From the NCBI GenBank assembly GCA_904419525.1, contig CAJFRT010000003.1, forward strand, positions 1 to 64,000: 64,000 nucleotides of DNA. The letters run 5' to 3'. The position numbers were made by a program, and so were the translations under genes. The notes below the pieces were generated by a model. That model made no database searches. It was not told the origin of the DNA and saw only the letters and a list, made by a program, of their open reading frames with translations. Origin of the DNA: Candidatus Gallimonas merdae (lineage in GTDB: Bacteria > Bacillota > Clostridia > Christensenellales > Borkfalkiaceae). Of the stretch, positions 35,730-44,161 are shown one piece after another; the stretch's first letter is position 1; every line of letters begins with the position of its first letter.

Positions 35730-35737
35730 TATTCAGT

Positions 35738-37927
35738 TTATTTGCAGTAAATCCGAACTTCTGCGCCCTTTAAGACGTCAAAGCCGACACCGATCTCCGC
35801 CATGTCCGAATCGGGCGCAGCCCCGTCAAACCGGAACGGAAAAGCTGACCTGTCACGCTTTCTGACCGTGTAGGGCGCATCTTTGCCGTTCACGCGGACG
35901 CGCAGGATCCTGCCTGCGGAAAGATGTACGCGCAGCAAGATTTCTCGCTGCAAACAAGCGCGCTCCCCGGCAAACGAACCATCGGCGGCCTCAAATGTGA
36001 CGGCGTAACAGTTTTCCACCCGATCGAACCGTGAAAAATAGCCGCAGGTACGCATTTCGCCGTCCTGATAGGCGGTCGTCTCGCCGTCGTCCTCCGCAAG
36101 CGCGCCCTTGCAGTAGGCCTCTTCCGAAGGGAAATAGTCAAACGCAAGCCGATTCCAGAGCTGCTGCTTTGTGTTCTGCGCGTCCGGCGCGACGGGCACG
36201 AGCGCCCCTTCGCGGACAAAGAGCGGCATCTGTTCCACGGGGCAGGGCACGACATGCGCCCTGCCGCCCGCATACGTCTTTCCCGTGAAGACGTTGATCC
36301 ACCGCCCTTTGGGCAGATAGACGTCGCGCGCTTCCGGAAGAAACCCGATCTCCGACCGTATTCCGGCCGTCTCAGGGCGCTGCTCATAGCGCGCAATGGG
36401 AGCGATGAGCAATTCCTTTCCGAGAAGGTATTCGCTGGTTTCGCGGCAGGCGCGCCTGTCCTCGGGGTACTCGAACCCAAGCGCGCGGAACATGGGAATG
36501 CCCGTCCCACAGCTCTCATGGGCGAGCGAATAGATCAAAGGAAGCAGCCGGTATCTCAGCCGGATATACTCGCGCGCGATCGCAAGCGTTTCCTTGTCAT
36601 ACGCCCAGGGCTCGCGCGTGCGCGAAACGCCGTTGCTGCAATGGGGACGGAGCACGGGCGAAAAGGCCCCGAACTGGATCCAGCGCAGATAGGTCTGCCT
36701 GTCCGGATTGCCCGTATGCCCGCCGCAGTCGGAATTGATGTATGGAATACAGTTCGCACCGGCCCGGACAAGCGTTTCCACCTCCCGTCCGATCGCACTG
36801 TAATCGGAAGCGATATCCCCCGTCCACTGTATGGAATAGCGGTGGGAAGCGGAGTCAAGGATCCGACAGTCGCCCTCGCCGGTGTACATGCCGTTCTGCA
36901 CGTTATTGACGTTTCCCATGATGACGGGACGCCGGCATGCGCCGCGCCTTCCCGCCTTTTTCCGGTAAAAGTTTCTTGTGATCTCCTCAAACAGATACAT
37001 TCCGAACGTCTCCGGCCGGACATTCGGCGTGGGGCTTATGAGTTTCGTGTGCCAGTTCCTGTCATACCACCAGGTATCCAGGCCGAGTTCCATCAAGCCC
37101 TGCAGTTTTTCTTCGCGGTATTTCACTTCTGCGGGATCGAACAGGTCCTTGGCTCCTTCCACGGGTTCGGGGTGATCGTTGAACATGACCTCCACCCCGT
37201 GCGCATGGGCGAAGCCGAAATAGCCCTGTATGTCGGGGAAGAGCTTTGTGTTGACGTCGTAGCCGATCCCGCGGTCGGAAGCAGCGCGCCAGTCCGTATC
37301 GATGACGATGTTGTCGAGCGGAACGTCATGCGCCTCATAGTCGAGGATCCGCTGCTTTGCCCCCTCTTCATCATAGGCAAAATAGCGCGAATCCCAGTAT
37401 CCGAGCGTGGAGAGCCGCACCAGCTCGCACCGCCCCGTCAGCGCCACATACAGCCGGCGAAGCAGACGGGCATTTTTTTCGCACAGCAGAAGATAGACAT
37501 CTTCAGCCCTTTCATCGATCCGATATCCGCCCGTCTTGCGGTCGCTGGAGGCATACCCTCCCTGCGGCAGGAGAATGCGCGGCATATCCGAGACGGCAAA
37601 CACCTCCGGCGTATCCCCCGGAAGCGGAAGCTCGCCGGTGTTTGCAAGGCGCTTGTACCGCCATACGATCCGACCCGCGCGCTCAAGCCTGATCCCGGCG
37701 AGAGATTTCCCCTCCGCGGGAACGACAAGCGTGAACGCCCCGAACACAATGCGTCTGACGCCCTCGTCCTCTTCGAGCGACGCCCCGTCCCAGCCCTCAA
37801 ATGCCGTGCGGTCGGGCACAAAAAATGTGTTGCTGTCGCAGAATTTCCCCTTCCTCATGCGCTCAAGGCGCACGATGTTCCGCGTCAGGAACATGATCCG
37901 GATCTTGTCAAAAACAAACTCGTACAT
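35738..37927 (-). CDS. Glycoside hydrolase family 31
   Basis: 729 aa, probably cytoplasmic (no signal peptide). GH31 landmarks: N-terminal beta domain starting KIRIMFLTRNIVRLE, barrel strand NIVIDTDWRAA, VMFNDHPEP, nucleophile region DTWWYDRNW near 310, WTGDIASDY and INSDCGGHTG. The nucleophile context is WYDRNW rather than the WNDMNE of alpha-glucosidases, as seen in some non-glucosidase GH31 subgroups. The substrate is therefore open (alpha-N-acetylgalactosaminide is one candidate). It follows GH3 by 39 bp, probably in one operon. Confidence 0.88.
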   Translation of the reverse strand: MYEFVFDKIRIMFLTRNIVRLERMRKGKFCDSNTFFVPDRTAFEGWDGASLEEDEGVRRIVFGAFTLVVPAEGKSLAGIRLERAGRIVWRYKRLANTGELPLPGDTPEVFAVSDMPRILLPQGGYASSDRKTGGYRIDERAEDVYLLLCEKNARLLRRLYVALTGRCELVRLSTLGYWDSRYFAYDEEGAKQRILDYEAHDVPLDNIVIDTDWRAASDRGIGYDVNTKLFPDIQGYFGFAHAHGVEVMFNDHPEPVEGAKDLFDPAEVKYREEKLQGLMELGLDTWWYDRNWHTKLISPTPNVRPETFGMYLFEEITRNFYRKKAGRRGACRRPVIMGNVNNVQNGMYTGEGDCRILDSASHRYSIQWTGDIASDYSAIGREVETLVRAGANCIPYINSDCGGHTGNPDRQTYLRWIQFGAFSPVLRPHCSNGVSRTREPWAYDKETLAIAREYIRLRYRLLPLIYSLAHESCGTGIPMFRALGFEYPEDRRACRETSEYLLGKELLIAPIARYEQRPETAGIRSEIGFLPEARDVYLPKGRWINVFTGKTYAGGRAHVVPCPVEQMPLFVREGALVPVAPDAQNTKQQLWNRLAFDYFPSEEAYCKGALAEDDGETTAYQDGEMRTCGYFSRFDRVENCYAVTFEAADGSFAGERACLQREILLRVHLSAGRILRVRVNGKDAPYTVRKRDRSAFPFRFDGAAPDSDMAEIGVGFDVLKGAEVRIYCK

Positions 37928-37966
37928 GCGTCACCCCCTCATCGCGCCGCGACCGCGCCGTGCCGG

Positions 37967-39955
37967 TCAGAGAACGAACTTTCCGTCCTCGACGCGCAGT
38001 TTCGCCGTAAGACGGATATCTTCGGCCGACGCGCCGACGCTGACCGTATACACGCCGTCCGTCACCGTCCAGGTATCCCGCGCCGCATTCCAGTGCGCAA
38101 ATGCGCGGAAATCCAGTCCCACGCGCACTTTTACGCATTTTCCGGCCTTGATCAGATCTTTGGAGAAGCCCTTGAGCTCCTTCTTCGGGCGATAGACGAG
38201 CGGGACGTCTTCCCCGACATAGACCTGTGAAACTTCCTTGCCGTCGCGGCCGGAGACGTTCTCCACAACATATTCCGCGATGACCCGGCCGTCTTCGAGC
38301 GAGAGGCGCAGATCGCGGTAGAAAAATTCGGAATAGCTCAGGCCGTGTCCGAACGGATAGAGCACGGGAACGTCGTACGTGTCAAAATAGCGGTATCCCA
38401 CATCGAGCCCTTCCTGATAGCGCGTTACCCCCGCACTGCGGAACGTGCCCGCCGCGGGAACGTCCTCCACAGCGAGCGGGAAGGTCTCGGAGAGCTTTCC
38501 GCTCGGATTGACTTTGCCCGTCAGAATATCCGCCAGCGCCTCGGCGCCGCCCATTCCGGGGAAGCCTGCATAGAGAATGGCTGCAACGCTGTCTTCCCAG
38601 GCGCTCATATCCACAGCCGCCCCCGCAAAGACGATGACGACCGTGTTGGGATTGCAGGCCGCCGAATCGAGAATGACGCGCTCCTGCACTTCGGGCAGGC
38701 GCATCGTCAGGCGGTCGCCTTCCTCAAATTCCACTCTTCCGCCCGTTCCGACGCAGACGATGTTCACGTCCGATTTTGCCGCATTGAGCACCGCCGTGCG
38801 CGCATTCTGCCTGAACGAATGAACGACGCTCACGCCGAATGCGGGCTCATAGGCACAGGAAAATCCGCGCGCGGTGAGCGCCGCGGGAAGATCGGCCGTG
38901 TTCTCCAGCCAACGAACCGCCGCGGAGCCGCCGCCCGAGAGATAGTCCGTCTGATCGGGCTTTGCGTAGATCCCGCTCACGGAGAGCAAAGCGTCTTTTT
39001 TGAGAGGAAGCACCCCGTTGTTTTTCAGAAGCACGATGCTCTCTTCCGCTATGCCGCGCGCAGCGGCCGCGCGCTCCGCTTCCGTGCGCTTGTTTTCCTT
39101 CCCCTTGCCCATTTCCTTCAGTCTTTGCACCAGCTGCAGAACGCGCCCGACGCAGACGTCAAGTTCGCCTTCCGTGACGCTGCCCTCCTGCAGATCGCGG
39201 GCGAGTTTCTCCATGCCCGCCTCTCCGTGCGGCATCTCCAGATCGAGCCCCGCCTTTACGGAAGCCGTCCTGTCGCGCACGGCGCCCCAGTCGGAGACGA
39301 CTGCGCCGTCAAATCCGCATTCATCGCGCAGGAAGTCAAATCCCTTCCGGTACTCCGCGGCATACTCGCCGTTGATGCGGTTATAAGAGCACATCACGGA
39401 GACGGGCTTCGCCTCGCAGACGATCTCAAAAGGCCTGTAATACAGCTCGCGGAGCGTGCGCTCATCGACGTCGCTCGTCTGATGCAGGCGGTCATATTCC
39501 AGATTGTTGCAGCAGAAATGTTTGAGGCATACGCCGATGCCGGAATCCTGCACCCCTTCGACATACGCCTTTGCAAGCGTGCCCGCAAGCTGAGGATCCT
39601 CCGAAAAATATTCAAAGTTGCGCCCGTTCAGCGGGTGCCGCTTGATGTTCACACCGGGCGCCAGCAGCAATTCCACGCCGCGGTCACGGCAGTCGTCTGC
39701 AAGGCATTCACCCATGACCCTTGCGCACTCCGGATTCCAGGTATTTGCAAGCGCCTGAATGGAGGGATAGGCAACGGCAGGAATCGTGAACGTTTTTCCG
39801 TCCTCTCCCGTCCGCTCCGTCCGAAGGCCCACGGGCCCGTCCGACATCGTGATGTTGGGGATCTTTCCGTCCAGGTCGTCCGTGTGCCAAAAATCTTTTC
39901 CGGTCAGAAGACGGATCTTTTCCTGAACCGTGAGTGTTGCTGTCGTCTTCTTCAT
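37967..39955 (-). CDS. Glycoside hydrolase family 3 (beta-glucosidase-like)
   Basis: 662 aa with no signal peptide, so it probably acts on imported oligosaccharides. The GH3 N-terminal barrel shows MSDGPVGLR, the LAPGVNIKRHPLNGRNFEY block and KHFCCNN. The nucleophile is Asp in FDGAVVSDWGAVRD. The C-terminal sandwich and fibronectin-like domain include YPFGHGLSYSEF. Start ATG 39955 has AGGAG upstream. It has its own promoter, divergent from the D-2-hydroxyacid dehydrogenase gene. Confidence 0.93.
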   Translation of the reverse strand: MKKTTATLTVQEKIRLLTGKDFWHTDDLDGKIPNITMSDGPVGLRTERTGEDGKTFTIPAVAYPSIQALANTWNPECARVMGECLADDCRDRGVELLLAPGVNIKRHPLNGRNFEYFSEDPQLAGTLAKAYVEGVQDSGIGVCLKHFCCNNLEYDRLHQTSDVDERTLRELYYRPFEIVCEAKPVSVMCSYNRINGEYAAEYRKGFDFLRDECGFDGAVVSDWGAVRDRTASVKAGLDLEMPHGEAGMEKLARDLQEGSVTEGELDVCVGRVLQLVQRLKEMGKGKENKRTEAERAAAARGIAEESIVLLKNNGVLPLKKDALLSVSGIYAKPDQTDYLSGGGSAAVRWLENTADLPAALTARGFSCAYEPAFGVSVVHSFRQNARTAVLNAAKSDVNIVCVGTGGRVEFEEGDRLTMRLPEVQERVILDSAACNPNTVVIVFAGAAVDMSAWEDSVAAILYAGFPGMGGAEALADILTGKVNPSGKLSETFPLAVEDVPAAGTFRSAGVTRYQEGLDVGYRYFDTYDVPVLYPFGHGLSYSEFFYRDLRLSLEDGRVIAEYVVENVSGRDGKEVSQVYVGEDVPLVYRPKKELKGFSKDLIKAGKCVKVRVGLDFRAFAHWNAARDTWTVTDGVYTVSVGASAEDIRLTAKLRVEDGKFVL

Positions 39956-39998
39956 GTTTTTTCTCCTGTATTTTGAAAAATATGACAATGATACAGCT

Positions 39999-40027
39999 AT
40001 TATAATGGATAGACGTCAAAAAATCAA
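39999..40027 (-). promoter_or_regulatory. Promoter of the GH3-GH31 operon
   Basis: Minus strand TTGATT, 17-bp spacer, TATAAT, 45 bp upstream of the GH3 start. Confidence 0.78.
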
Positions 40028-40102
40028 TACCCTGCCCCGTTTTTCCGTAATCTTTATGCAAAAAAACGAACAATTTGATGTTTTGACAGGATAAATGTCC
40101 GA

Positions 40103-40131
40103 TTGACAAAAATCTGCAGGCGTGTTATAGT
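40103..40131 (+). promoter_or_regulatory. Promoter of the D-2-hydroxyacid dehydrogenase
   Basis: TTGACA, 17-bp spacer, TATAGT, 20 bp upstream of the start codon. A small dyad GACA-GGATAAA-TGTC lies just upstream of the -35. Confidence 0.82.
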
Positions 40132-40151
40132 TATCCGGAGAGGATACCATC

Positions 40152-41132
40152 ATGAAGATCATATCATTTGAGACGAAAGACTATGAACTTGCCGACTTTG
40201 CACATGCCGGAGAATACGGACTGGACGTCACTCTGTGCGACAAAGAACTGACCGCCGACAATGTTGCCATGGTGCAGGGATTTGAGGGCGTGACGACCCT
40301 GGGATTCAGCGATCTCCGGGCGCCCATGCTCGGCGAATTGGCCCGCCGCGGCGTAAAATATCTCGCTACCCGCACCGTCGGGTTCAACCACATCGACCTT
40401 GACGCCGCACGGCAATGCGGGATCCGCGTCAGCAATGCAAGTTATGAACCGTACAACGTTGCCGACTTCACCGTCATGCTCATGCTGATGCTCCTGCGCA
40501 AGGCCAAGATCTCCGTCTGCCGCGCGCTCGTCAACGATTTCTCGCTCGACGGCATGTGCGGCAAAGAAATGCGCAATCTCACCGTGGGCATCTTCGGCGC
40601 GGGAAAGATCGGCAGGACAGTCATACAAAACCTCTCCGGGTTCGGCTGCAAGGTGCTGTATTATGACCCGTTTGTTCCGGAAAACGGCATTCCGAATGCC
40701 GAATACGCAGACCCCGATGCCATCTACAGGACCTGCGACATCATCTCCCTGCATATGCCGCTGACGGATTCCAACCGCCATTTTATTGACGCCGCCGCCT
40801 TTGCCAAAATGAAACCGGGAGCATTGCTGGTGAACACGGCCCGCGGCGGGCTGGTGGATACGCAGGCACTGACGGAGGCCCTGGAATCGGGACATCTGGG
40901 CGGGGCGGGCCTGGACACCATCGAGTCGGAAGAGGGCGTCGCACACATCGATCTGCGCGCACGGATCGTCAGCAAACGCGACATTTTCTACCTGAAACAA
41001 TTCCCAAACGTCATCTTCACGTCCCATTACGCATTCTTCACCGAGGAGGCGGCCTCCGCCATGGTGCGGTGCGCCCTGAAGAGCTTATCCTGCTTTGAGA
41101 GCGGAACAGAAAATCCCTATGAGATCAGATAA
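40152..41132 (+). CDS. D-2-hydroxyacid dehydrogenase (D-lactate dehydrogenase/VanH-like)
   Basis: 326-aa NAD-dependent dehydrogenase that probably reduces pyruvate or another 2-keto acid to the D-hydroxy acid. The cofactor motif is VGIFGAGKIGRTVIQ near 145-160. Catalytic Arg lies in NTARGGLVD, the Glu equivalent near LDTIESEEG, and His in TSHYAFFTEEA. GGAGAGG precedes the ATG. No vanA-type ligase is nearby, so a fermentative D-lactate role is more likely than glycopeptide resistance. Convergent with the oxidoreductase, sharing a bidirectional terminator. Confidence 0.88.
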   Translation: MKIISFETKDYELADFAHAGEYGLDVTLCDKELTADNVAMVQGFEGVTTLGFSDLRAPMLGELARRGVKYLATRTVGFNHIDLDAARQCGIRVSNASYEPYNVADFTVMLMLMLLRKAKISVCRALVNDFSLDGMCGKEMRNLTVGIFGAGKIGRTVIQNLSGFGCKVLYYDPFVPENGIPNAEYADPDAIYRTCDIISLHMPLTDSNRHFIDAAAFAKMKPGALLVNTARGGLVDTQALTEALESGHLGGAGLDTIESEEGVAHIDLRARIVSKRDIFYLKQFPNVIFTSHYAFFTEEAASAMVRCALKSLSCFESGTENPYEIR

Positions 41133-41142
41133 GCATGAACAT

Positions 41143-41175
41143 AAAAATCCCTGCGGCGCATACCGCAGGGATTTT
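41143..41175. terminator. Bidirectional terminator
   Basis: AAAATCCCTGCGG-CGCATA-CCGCAGGGATTTT: A- and T-runs on both sides, between convergent genes. Confidence 0.92.
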
Positions 41176-41176
41176 G

Positions 41177-42241
41177 TTACAGATCGACCGAACGTCCGGT
41201 CGCGGCAGACAGATAGATCGCGTCCAGGATTTTCATGACCGCCACGCCGTCCTCGGCAATGGACAGGACGCTCCCGTCGTCATGGAGAACGGCATTGACA
41301 AAATGATCGATCTCCCGCTCGAACAATCCGTCAAAGGACAGAGCCGTTGCCCGATCCAGCGTCGTATTGGTGAGATATCCGCAGCTGTCCGAAAAGATCT
41401 CCAGTTCGGGGTCAAGGCACATGCCGCCGCGCGTTCCGAACAGCTCCACTTTTCCCACGTCTTTTTTCAGGTTGAGGCAGAAACTTGCCTCAACGCTCAG
41501 CACCGCCCCGTTATCATAGCGGACGAGTGCGGTCGCAAGATCTTCCACGTCGCAAAGATCCTCTTTCGACCTGCTCACGGAACTATAAGCGACCCCCTCT
41601 TTCAGGCCGCTGCGATTGCCGAGCTTGCGGAACGTTGCGCCGTAGACGGACACCGGCTTCGGATTTCCCATCAGATAGCGCGTCAGGTCGATCACGTGCA
41701 CGCCGAGATCGATCAGCGGCCCGCCGCCCGAGCGGCTCTTGTCCCCGAACCATCCGCCCGGATTCCCGTTCCGGCGCAGATAGGTCGCCTTGGCGTAATA
41801 GATCTCCCCGATCGACCCCGCGCCGATGAAATCCCGCATGATATCGGCATCGTTCCCGAATCTGCGCACAAATCCGATCATGAGCTTTCGTCCGCACGCC
41901 CTGGCCGTGTCGAGCATCTTCTGCGCCTCCTGCGCGTTCAGAGCCATCGGTTTTTCGCACAGGACGTCCTTCCCCGCCTGCAGCGCCATGATGCTGCAGG
42001 GTGCATGGGCGCTGTTCCAGGTGCAGACGCTCACCGCGTCAATCTCGGGCAGAGCCGCAAGCATCTCCGCCTCGTCCGTATAAAGACGGGTGATGCCGTA
42101 GCGTTTCCCCGCCGCTTTCAGGACCTCTGCGTTGATGTCGCAGAAAGCATACAGCTCCACATCGGGATTCTTCTGATAGGCGGCAATGTGCAGATTGGAA
42201 ATATTGCCCACGCCGATCACGGCCACTTTCAGCTTTTTCAT
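41177..42241 (-). CDS. Gfo/Idh/MocA-family oxidoreductase
   Basis: 354-aa NAD(P)-dependent sugar or polyol dehydrogenase. N-terminal Rossmann motif VAVIGVGNISNLHIAAY, the CEKPMALN block with the conserved Lys, and GGGPLIDLGVHVIDL with catalytic Asp and His positions. It follows the TIM-barrel isomerase by 3 bp. The pair is typical of small sugar-catabolic operons, with the AraC gene upstream as likely regulator. The actual substrate cannot be read. Confidence 0.92.
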   Translation of the reverse strand: MKKLKVAVIGVGNISNLHIAAYQKNPDVELYAFCDINAEVLKAAGKRYGITRLYTDEAEMLAALPEIDAVSVCTWNSAHAPCSIMALQAGKDVLCEKPMALNAQEAQKMLDTARACGRKLMIGFVRRFGNDADIMRDFIGAGSIGEIYYAKATYLRRNGNPGGWFGDKSRSGGGPLIDLGVHVIDLTRYLMGNPKPVSVYGATFRKLGNRSGLKEGVAYSSVSRSKEDLCDVEDLATALVRYDNGAVLSVEASFCLNLKKDVGKVELFGTRGGMCLDPELEIFSDSCGYLTNTTLDRATALSFDGLFEREIDHFVNAVLHDDGSVLSIAEDGVAVMKILDAIYLSAATGRSVDL

Positions 42242-42244
42242 TCG

Positions 42245-43081
42245 TTACTCCCTTACGCCGTAACTGTCAAGAAAACGGACGGCGTCGCCGATATCCTTCA
42301 AGGGATCTTCCCCGCATTCGCGTTCAATGGTCAGAAATCCCTGATAGCCGATCTCGCGAAGCGCGTTCAGATAGCGCTTCCAGTCCACGCCGCCCCTGCC
42401 GAGCGGTTCTTCGCGGATCACGTCCCAGCCGCATTGCTGCAAGCCGTAATACTGCGGCGCATAAAAAGCTTTTGTATCAAAGCTCCTGCATTGCCGCCCG
42501 TCTTTCGCATGCGTGTGTACGATGTAGTCGCGGAGCGTATAGACCGCCTGAACGGGATCGTCCCCCGCGCACATCACAAGGTTTGCGGGATCCAGATTGA
42601 CCGCCACCCCGTCGCTGCCGAGATCGTCCAGAAACTCTTTCAGAACGTCTGCGCGCTCGGGACCGGTTTCCACCGCAAAATGCCCGCCCGTCTGCTTTGC
42701 AAATTCCGCAAGTTCCCGGCAGACCGTATACATGCTTTCATACTGGACGCAATCCTTCGTTCCGGGAAGGACGCCGATATGCGTTGTGACAATGTTCGTT
42801 CCCAGCTCTTTCGCCATTTCAAGGATCCGCTTTTCCCGGTCGATCATGGCGCGATCCCGCTCGTAGTACATGGCGCAGCCGAAATCGCCGCATATCGCCG
42901 AAAAGCGAAGCCCCTCCCCTTCCACGAAACGCCGCAGTGCGGCGAGCTGTCCGCTGTCCGCATCAAACGGAAAAGCCTGTCCCGCATACGCCTGGATCCC
43001 GTTCAGCCCCAGCGCTTTGGCCGCGGCGACCGCCTCGGAAAGGGGTTTGCGGAAACTTTCAAGAACAACACCGATCTTCAT
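42245..43081 (-). CDS. Sugar phosphate isomerase/epimerase (TIM barrel)
   Basis: 278 aa, start MKIGVVLESF at ATG 43081 with AGAGGAGG upstream. The track ORF runs 340 nt further upstream only because the frame is open. AP-endonuclease-2-type barrel with likely metal ligands in HFAVETGPERAD, NLDPANLVM, HTHAKDGRQ and the C-terminal LTIERECGED. Very similar in size and style to IolE/hydroxypyruvate-isomerase relatives. Probably works with the oxidoreductase behind it. Confidence 0.88.
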   Translation of the reverse strand: MKIGVVLESFRKPLSEAVAAAKALGLNGIQAYAGQAFPFDADSGQLAALRRFVEGEGLRFSAICGDFGCAMYYERDRAMIDREKRILEMAKELGTNIVTTHIGVLPGTKDCVQYESMYTVCRELAEFAKQTGGHFAVETGPERADVLKEFLDDLGSDGVAVNLDPANLVMCAGDDPVQAVYTLRDYIVHTHAKDGRQCRSFDTKAFYAPQYYGLQQCGWDVIREEPLGRGGVDWKRYLNALREIGYQGFLTIERECGEDPLKDIGDAVRFLDSYGVRE

Positions 43082-43102
43082 CTGTTTTCCTCCTCTGGCG
43101 TT

Positions 43103-43131
43103 ATCATAGCACGAAAAAACCCGCGGGACAA
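43103..43131 (-). promoter_or_regulatory. Possible promoter of the isomerase-oxidoreductase pair
   Basis: Minus strand TTGTCC, 17-bp spacer, TATGAT. The -35 lies inside the stem-loop of the AraC-gene terminator. Confidence 0.5.
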
Positions 43132-43144
43132 TCCCGCGGGTTTT
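43114..43144 (-). terminator. Terminator of the AraC-family gene
   Basis: AACCCGCGGGATTGTCCCGCGGGTT on the minus strand, followed by TTTT. Perfect stem. Confidence 0.9.
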
Positions 43145-43154
43145 GCTGACCATG

Positions 43155-43949
43155 TCAAAAGTTCGGATCATTCGGATACCGTTGCAGCGCCCTGTAAAAG
43201 GTATTCGGGCTGCAGAACCCCACCTGTTCCGCGATTTTGCACGCAGGGACGCCGGGCTGTTCCCGCCGCAATCTGTAATATTCGCCGATCCTGCACCGGT
43301 TGATATACTCCCGCAGCCGCATTCCCGTAAACCCGTTGAACAGTTCCGAAAGATAGGTCTTTGTATAGCCGAACCGATCCGCCAGGCTCTCCAGGGAGAT
43401 CGGCTTGCTGAAATTCTCATTGATATATTTCAGCACCTCGATGAACGCCTGCGTCGCTTTCGTATTTCTGACAGGCTCCAGCGGATACCACAGCCGCATC
43501 AGTCCGAGCAGCATGTCCGCAAACCCTTTTTTCAACGATCGATTTGCCGCCGCACGGACAGAATATGAAAAATCGAGAAATTCCCGGATCTTCTGAAATC
43601 CTTCGTTCGCTTGCATAAAGGACGGAAAGGCTTCTCTTCTGAAATCGTTGTAATCGTTCAGATAGCCGGAACTGATCAGAACGACATAGTACGTTGCACC
43701 AGGTTCGGGATTATAGTAGTGCGGCTCAAAACAGCGGGCAAACGTGATCTCCCCCGCACGGACCGTCCGCTCCTCCGTATTGATCCGGATCCGGCATTCT
43801 CCTTCCAGCATAAAGACAAATTCCACGCTGTCGTGAAAGTGCGGCAGCATGCAGTGAAGTTCATCTTCCGTGATACAGTTCTTCTGAAAGTAAATGTAGT
43901 CGGCGGCGTCCGCCCCTTTTTCATAAAATTCATACATGGAAGAATTCAT
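43155..43949 (-). CDS. AraC-family transcriptional regulator
   Basis: 264 aa. The N-terminal cupin-like sensing part (HFHDSVEFVFMLEGECRI, near residue 40) precedes the C-terminal double HTH (SLESLADRFGYTKTYLSELFN and GVPACKIAEQVGFCSPNTFYRAL). Start ATG 43949 has a weak GGGAAAAG upstream. It lies upstream of, and in the same direction as, the isomerase/oxidoreductase pair, but with a terminator between, so it probably controls them in trans. Confidence 0.9.
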   Translation of the reverse strand: MNSSMYEFYEKGADAADYIYFQKNCITEDELHCMLPHFHDSVEFVFMLEGECRIRINTEERTVRAGEITFARCFEPHYYNPEPGATYYVVLISSGYLNDYNDFRREAFPSFMQANEGFQKIREFLDFSYSVRAAANRSLKKGFADMLLGLMRLWYPLEPVRNTKATQAFIEVLKYINENFSKPISLESLADRFGYTKTYLSELFNGFTGMRLREYINRCRIGEYYRLRREQPGVPACKIAEQVGFCSPNTFYRALQRYPNDPNF

Positions 43950-43974
43950 TTTGCTTTTCCCGCGATACAATAGC

Positions 43975-43999
43975 AAAAAAGGCATCTTTGAAAGATGCC
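43975..43999 (-). terminator. Terminator of tRNA-Thr
   Basis: Minus strand GGCATCT-TTCAA-AGATGCC followed by T6, 8 bp behind the CCA end. Confidence 0.85.
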
Positions 44000-44006
44000 T
44001 TTGCTG

Positions 44007-44082
44007 TGGAGCTTCTGGTCGGACTTGAACCGACGACCTATTGATTACGAATCAATCGCTCTACCGACTGAGCCACAGAAGC
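44007..44082 (-). tRNA. tRNA-Thr (anticodon CGT)
   Basis: 76 nt with encoded CCA. Acceptor GCTTCTG / CAGAAGC, D-arm GCTCAGTCGGTAGAGC, anticodon stem ATTGA/TCAAT with loop TTCGTAA giving CGT, and T-arm GTCGGTTCAAGTCCGAC. It reads ACG. Own promoter and terminator. Confidence 0.96.
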
Positions 44083-44113
44083 ACGTCTGTCCGCAGAACG
44101 GACACGCTCATAC

Positions 44114-44142
44114 ATTATATGAAAAATGCCGTGAAAAAGCAA
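44114..44142 (-). promoter_or_regulatory. Promoter of tRNA-Thr
   Basis: Minus strand TTGCTT, 17-bp spacer, TATAAT, about 30 bp upstream of the tRNA 5' end. Confidence 0.82.
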
Positions 44143-44161
44143 GCGTTTTTTATATGGATTT

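Noticed and set aside
40152-41132. Vancomycin-resistance VanH
   Set aside because: The protein is VanH-like in general form, but no vanA/vanB ligase, vanX or vanRS genes are nearby. Sugar-metabolism genes surround it.
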